In this document: piece by piece, positions 5,624-7,196 of the stretch
Layout: the number at the start of each line of letters is the position of its first letter
How positions within the stretch are numbered: position 1 is the stretch's first letter
DNA from: Pseudobdellovibrionaceae bacterium
GTDB taxonomy: Bacteria; Bdellovibrionota; Bdellovibrionia; Bdellovibrionales; Bdellovibrionaceae
Length of the DNA stretch: 7,196 nt
Reading direction: 5' to 3'
NCBI GenBank assembly: GCA_014376325.1
Contig: JACMRP010000191.1
Coordinates: forward strand, 1 to 7,196
Program-made: the position numbers and the translations under genes
The notes under the pieces: generated by a model
Databases searched by the model: none
What the model was told of the DNA's origin: nothing
The model's input: only the letters and a program-made list of their open reading frames with translations

Positions 5624-6283
5624 TTAATTTGAAAACCAGCTATCTATCGCGTAAGAAGAAATGATGCCTCGCCTTTTTCGGGAAGATAAGTTCGAGCGGC
5701 TTTCGTGTATAAGCTTTGAGCTAAAGAAAACCATCTCGCCAGGACGCAACCGAACCGGAATTGCAGTTTCTAAATTACTTGGCTGATCGGTAAGAAATGC
5801 TCCGCCGTAAGTCGAATCATCGGACTTCTTTAATTCATGCGGCGCGACTTGACCAAGATGCGATCCAGGAATTACCCAGATACATCCATTCTCTTCATCA
5901 ACCTGGTCCAGGGCCATCCAACAAGTGACAAACTCAAGCGGACCTTCACCGTATCCCGAATCCTGATGCCATGGAAATATTTTTCCAGTTAGCGAAGGCT
6001 TGTGTGCCGTACCTGCCCAATAAAGTTTCACATTTCCACCGAGAAGCGCGCTGCAAGTATCGATGCAATACTTCGACATAACCCATTCGCTAATAACAGA
6101 CGATGCCTGGTGAGGATTCTCAACGGACCAGTCTCCGAGTCTTTTCATTTCAGGAAATTCTAATTGAAGCACTACGCAAGTTTCGTGAATCCGCTCAACT
6201 TCAGCCGCAAGCTTATCACACTTGGCTGGAGACAATTGGGTATTACAAATAATGTAACCATCGCGATTAAAAAAAGTGTTCAT
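5624..6283 (-). CDS. Phytanoyl-CoA dioxygenase (PhyH) family Fe(II)/2-oxoglutarate oxygenase
   Basis: This 219-residue protein has the double-stranded beta-helix signature of the PhyH family, cytoplasmic enzymes that hydroxylate small substrates using Fe(II), O2 and 2-oxoglutarate. The HxD pair is His106/Asp108 (FPWHQDSGY) and the distal iron ligand is His193 (SSKLIHESRSN). The 2-oxoglutarate-binding arginine is probably Arg204, eleven residues after the histidine as in human PHYH. CWMALDQVDEENGCIWVIPG followed by SH is the family's central strand region. The metal centre is complete, so activity is likely, but the substrate cannot be told; phytanoyl-CoA, ectoine-like and secondary-metabolite substrates all occur in this family. 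It starts 27 bases after the permease stop on the same strand, so it may share that transcript. Its own ribosome binding site is only moderate (GGGA about 8 bases before the ATG). Confidence 0.9.
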   Translation of the reverse strand: MNTFFNRDGYIICNTQLSPAKCDKLAAEVERIHETCVVLQLEFPEMKRLGDWSVENPHQASSVISEWVMSKYCIDTCSALLGGNVKLYWAGTAHKPSLTGKIFPWHQDSGYGEGPLEFVTCWMALDQVDEENGCIWVIPGSHLGQVAPHELKKSDDSTYGGAFLTDQPSNLETAIPVRLRPGEMVFFSSKLIHESRSNLSSRKRRGIISSYAIDSWFSN

Positions 6284-6310
6284 TCAAATTTTCCCGGCCC
6301 GAGTTTTAAC

Positions 6311-7196
6311 CTACACATTCACACTGAGTCCATCTTTCAGCGCCATCCGCTGCGCGCGATAGGCAGGGATCAGACCGATCAGTATGCCGCCGCTGAGGGT
6401 CGCCGCAAGGAACAGGAATTCCGAAGCGCCAAGCGGTGAACCGACCAGGTAAAAACCAAACTCCGTTTCGAGCCAAGGCTTCAGCAAATACGCACCGACG
6501 ACCGCAACAAAAGTGCCGAGAACGATCCCGGCGAAAGTTAGCAACGTCGACTCAAACACCAGCAGCGCCAGAATTTTTTGCGAGCTCGCCCCGATCGCGC
6601 GCAGTATCGCCATCTCTCGGCGGCGCTCGTTCAGGCTTGTGGTTAAAGCAATAAGCATCGCCATCAATCCGACCACGACGACCATCCACGAAATCGCCTT
6701 CAGAATTTGTTCGACGTAAGAAAGGCTATGCCATAGCTCGCTCAGCGTTGCTCCAGGAATAATCGCGAGCAAAGGCTCTTCTTTGTAATTATTAATTTCG
6801 CGTTGGAGCCGCAAGGTCTCGATCGGGGATTTGGTTCGAAGAAAAAACGCGGTGATCGTGTGGACCTTGATGTCAGACATCGTGATCTGATCTTTCGGAA
6901 TGATTTTGTCTTTGGTCGGCGCGGCGCCGTCCTGCCAATCGATGTGCAAGGCTTCAAGACCTTCTAGCGTCATGTAAACGGACTGATCGAGTGCGGTCCC
7001 CGTCGACTTCATAATTCCAACAATGCGGAATGGTTTGTCGTCATGCTTTTGAATACCTTCGCCGTGGGTGACCCCATGAGCGACGACGATTTCGTCACCG
7101 AGTTTGTAATTTAGCTTGCGCGCAACGTCGGCACCGATGACGACGTCCCAAAGTTCTTCGAAACGTTTGCCTTCTTGAAGTTCGACTTTTGAATCG
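6311..7196 (-). CDS. ABC transporter permease, MacB/FtsX type, 5' end missing
   Basis: The frame is open from the right edge of the window to a TAG stop, giving 294 full visible codons; the ATG at 7010-7012 is internal (Met62 of the visible part). The visible N-terminal part is the periplasmic core domain (VVIGADVARKLNYKLGDEIV, then PFRIVGIMKSTGTALDQSVY). It is followed by three membrane segments at about 165-186, 210-236 and 258-277, and the FtsX-domain cytoplasmic motif ERRREMAILRAIGAS at 190-204. The C-terminus (AYRAQRMALKDGLSVNV) is the usual end. The first membrane helix and the start are outside the window, as presumably is the ATPase partner. Such permeases work as dimers with a separate ATPase, moving lipoproteins, peptides or other envelope substrates, or transmitting mechanical force. 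The cargo here is unknown. A sampled line is about 60% GC, well above the TPR gene. Confidence 0.92.
   Translation of the reverse strand, partial: DSKVELQEGKRFEELWDVVIGADVARKLNYKLGDEIVVAHGVTHGEGIQKHDDKPFRIVGIMKSTGTALDQSVYMTLEGLEALHIDWQDGAAPTKDKIIPKDQITMSDIKVHTITAFFLRTKSPIETLRLQREINNYKEEPLLAIIPGATLSELWHSLSYVEQILKAISWMVVVVGLMAMLIALTTSLNERRREMAILRAIGASSQKILALLVFESTLLTFAGIVLGTFVAVVGAYLLKPWLETEFGFYLVGSPLGASEFLFLAATLSGGILIGLIPAYRAQRMALKDGLSVNV

Noticed and set aside
4603..5638. Similar AT-rich sequences in inverted orientation at both ends of the HNH gene (about 4603-4616 and 5622-5638)
   Set aside because: The match is only about 12 bases of T/A-rich sequence with mismatches and no flanking duplication, so it is not evidence of terminal repeats.
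6311..7012. Permease as a complete gene starting at the ATG at 7012
   Set aside because: The frame stays open to the window edge, and the upstream residues are clearly the permease periplasmic core domain, so the gene is truncated by the window and not short.

Overview
The window reads as chromosomal DNA from a Gram-negative bacterium, most likely a free-living or predatory deltaproteobacterium-like lineage. A Bdellovibrio-type organism is my best guess, inferred from protein flavour only and not proven. The Gram-negative assignment rests on an outer-membrane-type beta-barrel ending in phenylalanine and on inner-membrane proteins with periplasmic domains. No rRNA, tRNA, CRISPR array, insertion sequence or phage module is visible.

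Layout: (1) 2-3637, plus strand, a compact run of four genes: the 3' end of an outer-membrane-like protein, a membrane-bound class III adenylate cyclase (periplasmic sensor, HAMP, catalytic domain), a glutathione S-transferase-like protein and a small CoA-binding protein. Gaps are 27, 58 and 8 bases, so they may be one transcript. The gst start is preceded by a 13-bp hairpin that buries its ribosome binding site, the most interesting regulatory signal in the window. (2) 3638-3721, a short convergent gap with two weak terminator-like hairpins. (3) 3722-4204, minus strand, a small TPR protein of visibly lower GC. (4) 4205-4618, a 414-base divergent intergenic region with an imperfect inverted repeat, an AT palindrome, a possible 53-codon ORF and an extended -10 promoter. 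(5) 4631-5620, plus strand, a two-part HNH endonuclease-family protein. (6) 5624-7196, minus strand, a phytanoyl-CoA dioxygenase-type Fe(II)/2-oxoglutarate enzyme downstream of a MacB/FtsX-type ABC permease, whose 5' end lies outside the window.

How the genes work together: the cyclase would convert an extracytoplasmic signal into cytoplasmic cAMP, and the barrel protein just upstream may be part of the same envelope-sensing unit. The GST-like and CoA-binding proteins look like small cytoplasmic metabolic or redox proteins with no evident link to cAMP beyond position. The permease and the dioxygenase may be co-transcribed. The HNH gene and the TPR gene look like separate single-gene units. 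I find no convincing new multi-gene system here. The items most worth following are the gst leader hairpin, the HNH gene with its long leader, and the barrel-cyclase tandem.
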